Of a stretch of 48,053 nucleotides of DNA, positions 8,301 through 17,444 are shown piece by piece. Origin of the DNA: Staphylococcus sp. CAG:324 (GTDB lineage: Bacteria > Bacillota_I > Bacilli_A > ML615J-28 > CAG-313); assembly GCA_000433035.1 (NCBI GenBank), contig FR890812.1, positions 109,716 through 157,768 of the forward strand. The letters are read 5' to 3'. Position 1 is the first letter of the stretch; every line of letters starts with the position of its first letter. The position numbers and the translations under genes are program-made. The notes beneath the pieces were generated by a model, which saw nothing but the letters and a program-made list of their open reading frames with translations, did not search any database and was not told where the DNA came from.

Positions 8301-8810
8301 ATGCCATATCTAGTCATTGCAATCATATTTATCATAATTTTAAGTGTCATCTTTTCGTCATTTATGCCAAAAATAAAAACAAAAAAGGCGTATGATGAAC
8401 TTCTAAGTTATTTAAAACAAACTGATTTAAACTATTCAATTGAAAAAATAAAAAATGACATTTTTGACGCTAAATTAAATATTAACTCTACTCATTATTA
8501 TATTAAATTTCTAAATATACCAGCATATAGTGAAATTCAAATCAATAATAAAACGACATGGGAATTAAAATATGGAGCAAAAGAACAACCTGGAAAAGCC
8601 CAACCCCATAAACGTTACTTAAGTGAACTTTCATCTTTTCTAGGAACTGATTTTGGCAAGAATATTAATAAAATCATCATTGTTTTCCCTAAACCTAAAA
8701 AAATTGTTAAATATATAAATGAATCTGAAATAATATTTGTCAATAGTAAAACCGATTTATATGGAACCCGTATTCTTACTAAAGACAATTTTGGCTTATT
8801 TAAAAAGTAA
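8301..8810 (+). CDS. Membrane-anchored protein of unknown function
   Basis: A 169-residue protein that I do not recognise. A single hydrophobic segment (about residues 3-22) anchors the N-terminus, and the rest is soluble and basic. The soluble part has alternating strands, a WELKYG segment (an E-x-K triad) after a possible acidic residue upstream, then GKAQPHKRYLSELSSFLG, and NKIIIVFPKP with a conserved-looking end. The pattern recalls PD-(D/E)XK or NERD-type nuclease-related folds, but this is only a visual guess. It is one of few plus-strand genes, transcribed away from nrdD and ending in a shared terminator. The start ATG at 8301 follows GAGGTGAG; an earlier GTG at 8292 overlaps that site. 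Confidence 0.7.
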   Translation: MPYLVIAIIFIIILSVIFSSFMPKIKTKKAYDELLSYLKQTDLNYSIEKIKNDIFDAKLNINSTHYYIKFLNIPAYSEIQINNKTTWELKYGAKEQPGKAQPHKRYLSELSSFLGTDFGKNINKIIIVFPKPKKIVKYINESEIIFVNSKTDLYGTRILTKDNFGLFKK

Positions 8811-8853
8811 AAACTTATATAATTATCAAAAACTGATATTATATAAGTTTTTT
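8809..8853. terminator. Bidirectional intrinsic terminator
   Basis: Perfect 15-bp arms (8809-8823 and 8838-8852) flanked by A-rich and T-rich runs. It serves the plus-strand gene ending at 8810 and probably the minus-strand proS ending at 8867 as well. Confidence 0.85.
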
Positions 8854-8866
8854 ATTTTACAAATTT

Positions 8867-10576
8867 TTATTTTATATTTTCTACTTGCTTTTTCATAAAA
8901 GTAATCACTTCATCATAAGAAAGTTCTACTTTTTCTAATGTACGACGGTTTTTCAATTCACAAATATTTTCACAAGCTTTTCTGCCAACTGTTATAATAT
9001 ATGGAATGCCGATTAATTCCCAATCTTTAAATTTAAAGCCAGGTTTTGCTTCACGATCATCTAATATAATTTCGACTTTTGTATCATTCAATTGATCATA
9101 AATATAGTCAGAACCTTTTTTTATTACCTCATCTTCATAATTGATTGGTACGATAACAGCATGATAGGGAGCAACATTGAGTGGCCAAATAATTCCAGAC
9201 TCATCATGATTTTGTTCAATGATACTTGACATTGTTCTTGTAACTCCAATTCCATAACATCCCATAACAATTGGGACGTGATTACCTAATTCATCTTGAT
9301 AAGTGCATTTTAATGGTAAAGAATATTTTGTACCCAATTTAAAAATTTGACCTATTTCAATTCCTCTTTCCATTTTAAGAAAATTACCACAAACAGGGCA
9401 AAGATCATCTTTACGAACGGTTCGTAAATCAAAAACTTCTCCATCAAAATCACGTTTGAAATTTACACAAATGAAGTGATAATCTTTTTTATTAGCACCA
9501 ACTACAATATTATGCATACAAGCAACTTCTTCATCTACTAAAATTTTAATACTAAGTCCAACAGGACCGACAAAACCTTCAAATGAATTGATATTTAAAA
9601 TATCTTCATTAGTAGCAAGAACCAATTCATGTTCAGCAATCTTCAAAGCATTCACAACTTTGATTAGATTGACTTCTCTATCCCCTCTTACCATTACTAA
9701 AACAAGTTCATTCGTAGATAAATTGCGATAAACCATTGATTTTGCAATATCTTTTTTACTCAATTTTAAAAATTCGCTTACTTCATCAATAGTTTTTTTA
9801 TTAGGAGTTAAAACCAATTCCATTCCTTTTTCTTCAATCGTATGATGATATCCATCAAGTTTGGCTTGCGCTTTCTCTTCATCTGCCGCATATTTGCAAT
9901 ACTCACAATAAATAATATCACTTTCTCCAACATCAGAAAGAGCCATAAATTGATGTGAACCATCTCCGCCTATTGCACCAGTATCAGCTAATACTACTTT
10001 ATAATCAATCCCAAGACGTGTAAAAATTTTTTCATAAGTTTTATACATCAATTGATATGAATCATTTAATCCTTCTTCATTTAAATCAAATGAATAGGCA
10101 TCTTTCATAATAAATTCACGCCCTCGCATAAGGCCAAAACGTGGTCTCAATTCATCCCGATATTTTGTTTGAATTTGATATAAATTAATTGGCAAGTTTT
10201 TCCTAGATTTTATTTCATTTTTTACTAAATCAGTAAAAATTTCTTCGTGTGTTGGACCAAGACAAAATTCACGATTATGACGATCTTTAAATCTCATAAG
10301 TTCTGGACCATATTTTTGCCACCTACCAGATGCTTCCCATAACTCCTTCGGTTGAATAGCACTTGATAATATTTGAAGGGCACCTGCTCTATCCATTTCA
10401 TCTATGATAATATTTTCAATTTTATTAAGAGTCCTCAATCCTAATGGTAAATAATTATATACTCCTGCAACCAATTTTCTAATCATACCTGCTCTAATTA
10501 AAAGAATATGGCTTGCGATAATCGCCTCATTTGGGGCTTCTTTCAATGTTGATATGAGCATTTTACTTGCTTTCAT
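8867..10576 (-). CDS. proS: Prolyl-tRNA synthetase (bacterial type)
   Basis: A class II aminoacyl-tRNA synthetase of about 569 residues that charges tRNA-Pro. Motif 2 is seen in FGLMRGREFIMKDAYSF, motif 3 in PIVMGCYGIGVTRTMSS. The long insertion between them (about residues 220-400) is the YbaK-like editing domain that clears Ala-tRNA-Pro, so this is the bacterial form, not the archaeal or eukaryotic one. A C-terminal anticodon-binding domain follows. The start at 10576 (MKASKM) is chosen because GGAGGAAG lies just upstream; an upstream in-frame ATG at 10597 has no such site. No T-box leader is present in the short upstream gap. Confidence 0.96.
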   Translation of the reverse strand: MKASKMLISTLKEAPNEAIIASHILLIRAGMIRKLVAGVYNYLPLGLRTLNKIENIIIDEMDRAGALQILSSAIQPKELWEASGRWQKYGPELMRFKDRHNREFCLGPTHEEIFTDLVKNEIKSRKNLPINLYQIQTKYRDELRPRFGLMRGREFIMKDAYSFDLNEEGLNDSYQLMYKTYEKIFTRLGIDYKVVLADTGAIGGDGSHQFMALSDVGESDIIYCEYCKYAADEEKAQAKLDGYHHTIEEKGMELVLTPNKKTIDEVSEFLKLSKKDIAKSMVYRNLSTNELVLVMVRGDREVNLIKVVNALKIAEHELVLATNEDILNINSFEGFVGPVGLSIKILVDEEVACMHNIVVGANKKDYHFICVNFKRDFDGEVFDLRTVRKDDLCPVCGNFLKMERGIEIGQIFKLGTKYSLPLKCTYQDELGNHVPIVMGCYGIGVTRTMSSIIEQNHDESGIIWPLNVAPYHAVIVPINYEDEVIKKGSDYIYDQLNDTKVEIILDDREAKPGFKFKDWELIGIPYIITVGRKACENICELKNRRTLEKVELSYDEVITFMKKQVENIK

Positions 10577-10602
10577 AATACTTCCTCCATAAAACATTAC
10601 CT

Positions 10603-10631
10603 ATTATATCACAATCTATCTTTTTTTTCTA
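10603..10631 (-). promoter_or_regulatory. Extended -10 promoter for proS
   Basis: On the minus strand TATAAT (10603-10608) preceded by TGA (extended -10), with a weak TAGAAA (10626-10631) 17 bases away. The leader before proS is only about 20 bases. Confidence 0.6.
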
Positions 10632-10674
10632 ATGATTTACTATCCAGTCTTGCCCAGAAAATACAACCAAAAAT

Positions 10675-10704
10675 AAAATTGCCCTTTTTAAAAAGGACAA
10701 TTTT
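10675..10704 (-). terminator. Intrinsic terminator of tldD-tldE
   Basis: Nearly perfect 15-base arms with one mismatch, just after the tldE stop, followed on the minus strand by a U-rich run. Confidence 0.85.
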
Positions 10705-10709
10705 ATCAA

Positions 10710-12041
10710 CTATTTTCCTGAAATAGCAAGAGATTTAACTTTTAAAGTCGGTGAAGCAACCCCTACAAAACGTTTTTCAATATCATTGCCAATCGCTTCT
10801 ATATTTTTCATCATTTCAAAAAAATTACCTGAAGTGACAAAAAGAGTAATTGGTTTATCAATTTTGCCATTTTTAATCATATAACCAGAGGACTGTACAT
10901 TAAAATCACCAGAAATTGGATTTAAACCTGCATGAAGTCCATTTACTTCTGTTATATAAATTCCTTCTTCAACTGTAGAAATAATTTCATCTTTTGATAG
11001 ATTCCCCTCTTTAATGAATAAATTCGTAGGTTCGGTTGAAATACTTCCAGCAGTTGACATTTTAAATCCATTACCTGTTGGCGCAACATGGAAATAATGT
11101 GCAGTTTTTAGACTATGTAATAATCCATTAAACACTCCTTTTTCAACAACAGCCTTTGTTTTGCATGGAACACCTTCATCATCAAAAGAAGATTTAACAA
11201 GAGCATCATCATAGAAAGGATCATCCATGATTGTAATATTATCTCCAAAAATCTTTTCACCAACTTTGTCAGCAAGAATTGTCATTTTCTTTAAAGCAGC
11301 TTCTCCTGTAAAAACAGATGAAAAAGCGCTTAATAATTCGGTTGCTACATCTCTTTTAAATACGACTGGATATTTTCCCGTTTTAACAAAACCAGCACCA
11401 AGTTGAGCAAGAGCAGCTTCAGTTGCCTCTTTTATAATTCGATCTTTTTCAATTTGTTGAAAGGATGGATTTATATCACCTGCAAACCCCATTGCAGTCT
11501 GATCACCTTCGGCTGCTAATGGACCAACAATAGTCGTTGTATAGGAATATGATCGACTTAAATCCAGTCCTTTTGAATTCATAATTTGAACTTTTTGTGA
11601 AGTTTCACTATATTGGCAATAACCAACCTTTACTATTTTAGGACTAACCGCTAATGTTTTCTTTTCTAAATCCTGTAACATAGCAACTTTCTCAGCAGTT
11701 GAATAGTTTTTATAATCAGATTCTAAATTTGGTACTTCTTGATAAGTAGCTCCACTTGCATACATAAATTCTTCTTCAGTTGAAGAAATGAGTTTAACAT
11801 TTTCTAATAATTGTTGGAGTAAAATTTCCATTGTGTCATCGTCAAGAGTTTCAGTGTAAACATATCCCATTTTCCCATTTAATAAGCCTCTAATAGAAAC
11901 TCCAAAAAGTTTTTTAACGTTATATGATTCAAGATTACCTTCATCTACCTTGATAGTATTACTTTCTGAGGTACTTGCATAAATTTCGACTGCTTCTAGA
12001 CCTAGTTCAAGACCACGAGCAATTATTTGTTCAAATTTCAT
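10710..12041 (-). CDS. tldE: TldE/PmbA family metalloprotease subunit
   Basis: A 443-residue member of the TldD/PmbA family. It lacks a clear HEXXXH zinc site, which marks it as the TldE (PmbA) partner of the heterodimeric protease; the zinc site is in the neighbouring TldD. In other bacteria the pair degrades unfolded peptides and trims precursor peptides such as microcin B17. Family features include a conserved N-terminal strand region (LELGLEAVEIYAS) and the C-terminal GNDIEKRFVGVASPTLKVKSLAISGK end typical of PmbA. Its start overlaps the tldD stop by one base (TAATG), so the two are coupled. No bacteriocin precursor gene is visible nearby. Confidence 0.92.
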   Translation of the reverse strand: MKFEQIIARGLELGLEAVEIYASTSESNTIKVDEGNLESYNVKKLFGVSIRGLLNGKMGYVYTETLDDDTMEILLQQLLENVKLISSTEEEFMYASGATYQEVPNLESDYKNYSTAEKVAMLQDLEKKTLAVSPKIVKVGYCQYSETSQKVQIMNSKGLDLSRSYSYTTTIVGPLAAEGDQTAMGFAGDINPSFQQIEKDRIIKEATEAALAQLGAGFVKTGKYPVVFKRDVATELLSAFSSVFTGEAALKKMTILADKVGEKIFGDNITIMDDPFYDDALVKSSFDDEGVPCKTKAVVEKGVFNGLLHSLKTAHYFHVAPTGNGFKMSTAGSISTEPTNLFIKEGNLSKDEIISTVEEGIYITEVNGLHAGLNPISGDFNVQSSGYMIKNGKIDKPITLFVTSGNFFEMMKNIEAIGNDIEKRFVGVASPTLKVKSLAISGK

Positions 12042-13456
12042 TAATTGTTACCTCCTTTTCCACCTACTGTCATATGGGAAACACGAATTGTAGGTTGACC
12101 TACAATTGTCGGAATAGAACCACTTTCAGATCCACACATACCATAACCACATGACAAATTATTGCCAATCATATCAATTCTAAGTAAAACATCTTTACCA
12201 GAACCTACTAAAGTAGCACCTTTAACCGGTTTAGTAATTTTGCCATCTTCAATCATGTATGCTACATTTACCGCAAAATTAAATTCACCCGTAGCAGGAT
12301 TTACAGAACCACCACCCATTTCTTTAGCAAAAAGACCATATTTGGTATTTTGAATAATTTCTTCAAAAGTCGACTTGCCATTTAAGAAATACGTATTTGT
12401 CATTCTCGATGTAGTTTGATATTTGTATGATTCTCTTCTTGAAGAGCCGGTTATAGGGTGGTTCATCTTGCGAGAATTGCGTTTATCAACAAGATAAGTT
12501 TTTAAAATACCATTTTCAATTAAAACATTGCATTTAGATGGTGTCCCCTCATCATCGACATTAATTGAACCCCAAGCGTTTAAATTTGTTCCATCATCAA
12601 CTGCATTTACAATGTCACTAGCAACCTTTGTACCAATTTTGCCACAAAAAACGGACATTCCTTTTGCAACGGAAGTAGCTTCTAATCCATGCACACATGC
12701 CTCATGTAAAATTACACCACCAAAGCCATTGTGAATGACTACTGGCATCTCACCACCTTGCATTTCATCAGCATGAAGCATCTCAATTGTATCCTTGGCA
12801 ACATTTTTTCCAAATGCATACGCATCAAACCCATCATACATTTCCATTCCTTGATTTCTACCAAAACTACCAAAACCAGGTTGCATAGATGTTCCATCAT
12901 TGCCTACAACTTGAGTAGCAATTCGGTTATTGCATCGGTAGTCAGTTTGCCAAGTCGAATCGCTAGCAAAAACAAAAATTTCTTGCTCCTTCTTTGCGAT
13001 AGTTGAAACAACTTGTACAACTTCATCACTATAATCTTTGGCTCCTTTATTGGCTTTTGATAATAAATCTATTTCTTCATTTAAATTATTACCTCTAACT
13101 CTTAGAGGATGAACTACTAATTCTACATTTTTTTCAACAAAAGGCTCTACTTCTTTATGCTTTGTACCTGAAAAACTATCCGCTAATGTTTTAGCGGCCA
13201 CAAGTAATTCCTCTTTACTATATGCAGTAAGCGAACAATTTACTTCCGTATTACCTTTAATGATACGCAAAGCAGCACCTGTCACTTTAGAAATATTGAC
13301 TTTGGAAATTTTATCAAGCCGCATTTCAATTGAATCATTGCGTGTATTTTCTATAAATACTTCAGCAAAATCACCACCTGTTGACAAGGCAACATCTAGA
13401 ATTTCTTTAGCTAAAGATTCATTGATACCAAAAACTTCTTTATGTTTTACACTCAT
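12041..13456 (-). CDS. tldD: TldD metalloprotease subunit
   Basis: About 471 residues. The zinc-binding HEXXXH motif appears as HEACVHGLEA near residue 250, where most homologs have HEAxGHxLE, so a glycine is replaced by valine while both histidines and the glutamate are kept. The C-terminal GKDVLLRIDMIGNNL and GMCGSESGSIP segments match the TldD strand that completes the active-site cleft. With TldE it forms the heterodimeric peptidase. The start at 13456 (MSVKHKEVFG) has AGGAGG ten bases upstream; an earlier start at 13513 would put that site inside the gene. Confidence 0.92.
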   Translation of the reverse strand: MSVKHKEVFGINESLAKEILDVALSTGGDFAEVFIENTRNDSIEMRLDKISKVNISKVTGAALRIIKGNTEVNCSLTAYSKEELLVAAKTLADSFSGTKHKEVEPFVEKNVELVVHPLRVRGNNLNEEIDLLSKANKGAKDYSDEVVQVVSTIAKKEQEIFVFASDSTWQTDYRCNNRIATQVVGNDGTSMQPGFGSFGRNQGMEMYDGFDAYAFGKNVAKDTIEMLHADEMQGGEMPVVIHNGFGGVILHEACVHGLEATSVAKGMSVFCGKIGTKVASDIVNAVDDGTNLNAWGSINVDDEGTPSKCNVLIENGILKTYLVDKRNSRKMNHPITGSSRRESYKYQTTSRMTNTYFLNGKSTFEEIIQNTKYGLFAKEMGGGSVNPATGEFNFAVNVAYMIEDGKITKPVKGATLVGSGKDVLLRIDMIGNNLSCGYGMCGSESGSIPTIVGQPTIRVSHMTVGGKGGNN

Positions 13457-13568
13457 ACTCTTACCTCCTATAATTAATACTTGTATTTTAACATATTCAA
13501 AATTTTTTAGCAATTAATCTAATAATTAAATACACTGAAAAGGCTTTCATTAACTTTTTTTAAAAAAA

Positions 13569-13594
13569 TAGTCACAACTCTTTACTTGTGACTA
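13569..13594 (-). terminator. Intrinsic terminator after the SpoVIF-like gene
   Basis: Perfect 9-bp arms (13569-13577 and 13586-13594) with an 8-base loop and a following U run on the minus strand. It is the first clear terminator after aroF, so it probably ends the whole aromatic operon. Confidence 0.85.
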
Positions 13595-13608
13595 CTTCAA
13601 AATAACAT

Positions 13609-13848
13609 TTATTTTATAGCATCAAACAGGTTTTCATTGATCCCATTGGTTAAAATATCTCTTACTAACTTATTTTCTTCAGCCTTATCTAATGATTTGC
13701 CAGCAATCTTAGAAACATCTCGAATGACTTGTCTAATACTTTCCTCATTGTTCAAATCCATTTGTCTCACTTTTTCAACTAAGGCAAAAACTGCTTCAGG
13801 TTGAATATTGTTTTCAGAAATAAAATTCATTATTTTGTTTAAATTCAT
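13609..13848 (-). CDS. SpoVIF-like small protein
   Basis: A 79-residue soluble helical protein. The segment NEESIRQVIRDVSKIAGKSLDKAEENKLVRDIL follows the pattern of stage VI sporulation protein F (YjcC), where VRxLIxxVSxLAGKPVxKEKEDxIVxxI is typical; the family length is also about 80-90. In Bacillus SpoVIF helps spore-coat assembly with GerE-controlled genes. I cite the pattern from memory, so the call is probable rather than certain. The start at 13848 follows GAGGTGA; a GTG at 13857 is less likely. It lies 52 bases downstream of aroF with no terminator between, so it may ride on the aromatic operon, although a TATAAT-like box lies in the gap. Confidence 0.68.
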   Translation of the reverse strand: MNLNKIMNFISENNIQPEAVFALVEKVRQMDLNNEESIRQVIRDVSKIAGKSLDKAEENKLVRDILTNGINENLFDAIK

Positions 13849-13900
13849 CACATTCACCTCAGTCTATTATATGACAAAGACCCAAAAAAAGTGACAAATT

Positions 13901-14932
13901 TTATTTTCTTAACTCGGCGATTTCATAAATTAATTTTTCAGTTTTGTTCCAACCAATACAAGGATCAGTAATAGATTTGCCATATATCCCCTCATCTAGT
14001 CTTTGGCAACCATCCTCTAAATAAGATTCAATCATCAGTCCTTTTACTAATTTTTTGACGTCATCATTGTGTCTTGTACTATGTAAAACTTCTTTTGCAA
14101 TTCTAATTTGTTCTAAATATTTTTTACCCGAATTTGAATGATTCGTATCAACGATTACTCCAGGATGTAAAAGATTACTCTTCTGATAAGCCTCATATAG
14201 CAATATCAAATCTTCATAATGATAATTAGGGCTTGAATGTCCTTGTCTATCTACATATCCTCTTAAAATTGCATGGGTAAGCGGGTTGCCACCGCTAGTA
14301 ACTTCCCAACCACGATAAATAAACGTATGCGAACTTTGAGCAGCTTTGATTGCATTCATCATGACTGAAAGATCACCACTAGTAGGATTTTTCATACCAA
14401 CAGGTATATCTAGACCGCTTGCGGTAAGCCGATGTAATTGGTCTTCTACCGATCTTGCGCCTATAGCAACATAGGATAATAGATCAGAAAGATAGCGATG
14501 ATTTTCAGGATAAAGCATTTCATCAGCACAAGAAAAACCAGTTTCATTTAACACACGCATATGTAATTTTCTAATCGCAATCAACCCTTTTAACATATCA
14601 GGATTTTGATTAGGATTAGGTTGATGAAGCATTCCCTTATAGCCTTCACCTGTTGTTCTGGGCTTATTCGTATACACTCTTGGTACTAAAACTAATTTTT
14701 CTTTAACCGCTTCTTGAACTTTAGCAAGGCGAGTAACATAGTCAACGACCGCATCTTCCCGATCAGCCGAACATGGACCAATTACTAAAAGAAACTTATC
14801 ACTTTGTCCTGTAAAAATATCATATAATTTTTGATCATTTAACTTCTTTGCCTTCATTCCTTCTTCGCTTATTGGGTACATTTCCTTAATCTCTGCAGGA
14901 ATTGGCAATTTTCTTTTAAATTCCATATTCAT
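13901..14932 (-). CDS. aroF: 3-deoxy-7-phosphoheptulonate (DAHP) synthase
   Basis: A 343-residue type I-alpha DAHP synthase (the E. coli AroF/G/H kind), which condenses phosphoenolpyruvate with erythrose-4-phosphate in the first step of the aromatic pathway. Visible motifs are VIGPCSADRED (PEP site and metal cysteine), PRVYTNKPRTTGEGYKG, GARSVEDQLHR, GMKNPTSGD and DTNHSNSGK (metal histidine). The sequence has no chorismate mutase or ACT fusion. It is the last enzyme gene in the operon although it catalyses the first step. Which aromatic amino acid inhibits it cannot be told from inspection. Confidence 0.94.
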   Translation of the reverse strand: MNMEFKRKLPIPAEIKEMYPISEEGMKAKKLNDQKLYDIFTGQSDKFLLVIGPCSADREDAVVDYVTRLAKVQEAVKEKLVLVPRVYTNKPRTTGEGYKGMLHQPNPNQNPDMLKGLIAIRKLHMRVLNETGFSCADEMLYPENHRYLSDLLSYVAIGARSVEDQLHRLTASGLDIPVGMKNPTSGDLSVMMNAIKAAQSSHTFIYRGWEVTSGGNPLTHAILRGYVDRQGHSSPNYHYEDLILLYEAYQKSNLLHPGVIVDTNHSNSGKKYLEQIRIAKEVLHSTRHNDDVKKLVKGLMIESYLEDGCQRLDEGIYGKSITDPCIGWNKTEKLIYEIAELRK

Positions 14933-14946
14933 GAATTCATCACATC

Positions 14947-15801
14947 CTATTTATCAAAATATGATCTACGCTTGGTAGATAATCTCATCATTTTTTTTAT
15001 TGTTTCTGCATCTTCTCTCGCAAGTGCATCTCTTAATTTTTCAAATTCTTGTAAAAATAAATCCATTTGAGATAAAAGTTCATTTTTATTCATCAAAAAT
15101 AATTCACTCCACATTTGTTCATTAATTTTGGCAATTCTTGTCAAGTCTCTAAAAGAATCTCCTGTATATTCCACCAAATGTTTTGAATCTTTGCAAGTCA
15201 TCAAAGTAATCGCAATACAATGGGTCAATTGTGACAAAAAGCCAATCATTTCATCATGCTTTTCTGGTGTTAAAATAGAAATATTTTTAAAACCCAATAT
15301 TTTTCCCATTTCAACAATTGTATCTATTGCTTTAGTCGTATTCTTACTAGTAGGAGTGATAATAAAATTGGCTCCTTGAAAAATTTTTTTATCACTATTT
15401 TCAACACCATATACTTCTTTACCTGCCATTGGATGGGCAGGAACAAATTCGACAGTATCTTTCAAAAGTGCCTGAATCTTAAAAACAATTTCTGATTTTA
15501 CTCCAGTAACATCGGTTATCAAGGTCCCATCCTTAAAATAGGATTGATAGGTTTCTATCCATTCTACAAATATTTTAGGATACAAAGCAAAGATAACAAT
15601 ATCAAACATTTGTACATATTCTTTTTCAACAAACGAAATACCCGATTGTATGATTCCTTTTTTTAAAGCAAAATCAATTGAATCCCTATCTTTCGTAATA
15701 GCACCTACTTCAAAGCCCCAACTAGTAAGTGCCTCAGCATATGATCCACCTATTAGACCCAAACCAATAATTAATATTTTATGCTTCTTTGTCAAATTCA
15801 T
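14947..15801 (-). CDS. tyrA: Prephenate dehydrogenase
   Basis: A 284-residue dehydrogenase converting prephenate to 4-hydroxyphenylpyruvate for tyrosine. The Rossmann start ILIIGLGLIGGSYAE is followed by TDVTGVKSEIV, PAHPMAGKEVYG (substrate histidine) and SQLTHCIAITLM, all typical of TyrA. It stops about where the catalytic part ends, so it lacks the C-terminal ACT domain that the Bacillus enzyme uses for tyrosine feedback. It is not fused to chorismate mutase; that activity is on PheA. The start overlaps the end of aroA by 23 bases, indicating coupling. Confidence 0.92.
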   Translation of the reverse strand: MNLTKKHKILIIGLGLIGGSYAEALTSWGFEVGAITKDRDSIDFALKKGIIQSGISFVEKEYVQMFDIVIFALYPKIFVEWIETYQSYFKDGTLITDVTGVKSEIVFKIQALLKDTVEFVPAHPMAGKEVYGVENSDKKIFQGANFIITPTSKNTTKAIDTIVEMGKILGFKNISILTPEKHDEMIGFLSQLTHCIAITLMTCKDSKHLVEYTGDSFRDLTRIAKINEQMWSELFLMNKNELLSQMDLFLQEFEKLRDALAREDAETIKKMMRLSTKRRSYFDK

Positions 15802-17002
15802 ATTCTATATCTACTCCTAATGTTTCTAACTGACTAAAAAAGGTAGGATAACTTTTATTGACAGCTTCATACCCACTAATTTTACCACCAAATTTAGAAA
15901 GAAGAACAGCCAGTGCCATAACGATTCGATGATCATTGTGACCATCTAAAATTTCTAAAGGCTTATGTAAGGGCACTTTTTCAATGATTACCTTGTTTTC
16001 GCCAACATCTATTTTAGCACCAAACTTTTCTAATTCCTCTTTCATCGCAATGGCTCGATTGCTTTCTTTGATAGCAAGTCTTTTGGTACCGGTTAAAACC
16101 ACACCATTTTTAAAACAACCAATCATCATTAAAATGGGGCCTAAATCTACACAGTTAGAAATATCTAACGTAGGCATGTTTTCCTCTAATTCTTTAAAAT
16201 ATTTTTTATATCTTTTATCACCCTGATAACTAGATGTTTTTAACCCTTTTACTTTTACAAAGCCATCTAATAAATTAAACGCATCCAAAAAAGCGGCATT
16301 TGAATAATCTGCTTCAACTACTTCTTCAATATTAGTAAACGTTTGTCTTCCTTTAATGTCAATCTTATTTCTATACATTTGAACTTCTATTCCACATTTT
16401 TTTAAAACATCAATAGTAATTTTGATATAATCTTTACTTTCTAAACCATTTTTTATTATAATTTTACTATCATCTTGGAGTAGTGGCAAACAAAATAGCA
16501 AACCTGTAATAAACTGACTACTAATTCTTCCATCTATAATATATTCACCGGGCTTTAATGAACCATTTAAATATAGATTTTCTTCATCTTTTTCGTAATG
16601 AATTTGTTGATGATGAAATATTTCTTCGTATACGCTAAGTCCTCTTGACATTAAAGTTTTGCTACCTTTAAAATGAATTTTCTTTTCCATAAGAAGACAA
16701 ATCGGAATCAAAAATCTAAGCGTACTGCCACTTTCGTAGGCATCAATGAAAATTAAATCTTTTTGTTCTGTTTTCTTTATTCCTTGAATCACTATTTGAT
16801 TATCTTCAAATTGGTAACTAGCCCCTAAAGCCTTTAGTCCATTTAGGGTTGCATGGATATCTTGATTCAATTCAATATTTTTTATTATACTCACACCTTT
16901 AGCAAGTGCTGCTCCAATTAAAAGACGATGGGCATAACTTTTTGAAGGTGGTGCCATTACCTCACCTCTAGCAAGCGATTGATTAATTTTTATAATCATC
17001 AT
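15779..17002 (-). CDS. aroA: 3-phosphoshikimate 1-carboxyvinyltransferase (EPSP synthase)
   Basis: About 407 residues. It transfers the enolpyruvyl group of PEP to shikimate-3-phosphate. Visible motifs are PPSKSYAHR (shikimate-phosphate binding), YESGSTLRFLIPI in place of the usual NSGTT-R loop, RISSQFITGLL, ADYSNAAFLDAF and DGHNDHRIVMALAV. The ESGSTLRF form is common in Clostridium-type enzymes. The start at 17002 is set by AGGTGA; the reading frame extends back to a GTG at 17008. It overlaps the end of aroQ and the start of tyrA, so translation is tightly coupled. Confidence 0.95.
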   Translation of the reverse strand: MMIIKINQSLARGEVMAPPSKSYAHRLLIGAALAKGVSIIKNIELNQDIHATLNGLKALGASYQFEDNQIVIQGIKKTEQKDLIFIDAYESGSTLRFLIPICLLMEKKIHFKGSKTLMSRGLSVYEEIFHHQQIHYEKDEENLYLNGSLKPGEYIIDGRISSQFITGLLFCLPLLQDDSKIIIKNGLESKDYIKITIDVLKKCGIEVQMYRNKIDIKGRQTFTNIEEVVEADYSNAAFLDAFNLLDGFVKVKGLKTSSYQGDKRYKKYFKELEENMPTLDISNCVDLGPILMMIGCFKNGVVLTGTKRLAIKESNRAIAMKEELEKFGAKIDVGENKVIIEKVPLHKPLEILDGHNDHRIVMALAVLLSKFGGKISGYEAVNKSYPTFFSQLETLGVDIEYEFDKEA

Positions 17003-17444
17003 GTTCACCTTCTGATATCAAACCAATAAACCAGTCTATTGCTTCAAGATACCCCTTTAATCCATGCCCTTTTATTGTTTTTTTGGCAACGAATGATACA
17101 TAACTGAGTTTGCGAAAATCTTCTCTATCATCAACTGCAGAAAGATGAACTTCAACAGTTTGAATGGAAACAGCTTTGAGAGCATCTAAAATTGCAATGG
17201 AAGTATGGGTATAAGCACCTGGATTAATAATAATCCCATCCACTTTATCAAAATAAGCTTGTTGAATGCAATCTACGATGGATCCCTCATGATTAGATTG
17301 ATAAATATCTACACTTATTTTTTTATCCTCAGCATATTTGTTAATCATATCACATAAATCCTGATATGTCTTTTTACCATAAATTTCTGGTTCTCTTATC
17401 CCTAACATATTAAGATTAGGTCCGTTTATTACCAATAATTTCAT
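16983..17444 (-). CDS. aroQ: Type II 3-dehydroquinate dehydratase
   Basis: A 153-residue type II dehydroquinase that removes water from 3-dehydroquinate. It has the N-terminal INGPNLNMLGIREP, the catalytic tyrosine in PEIYG, QSNHEGSIVDCIQ, IINPGAYTHTSIAI with the catalytic histidine, and VEVHLSAVDDREDFRKLS. The length is normal. Its ATG overlaps the aroEK stop in an ATGA arrangement, showing coupling and also that TGA is a stop here. Confidence 0.95.
   Translation of the reverse strand: MKLLVINGPNLNMLGIREPEIYGKKTYQDLCDMINKYAEDKKISVDIYQSNHEGSIVDCIQQAYFDKVDGIIINPGAYTHTSIAILDALKAVSIQTVEVHLSAVDDREDFRKLSYVSFVAKKTIKGHGLKGYLEAIDWFIGLISEGEHDDYKN

Noticed and set aside
12162..13517. Plus-strand reading frames opposite tldD
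   Set aside because: They have no ribosome-binding sites, no family resemblance, and lie fully opposite a well-supported gene; they are frame shadows.
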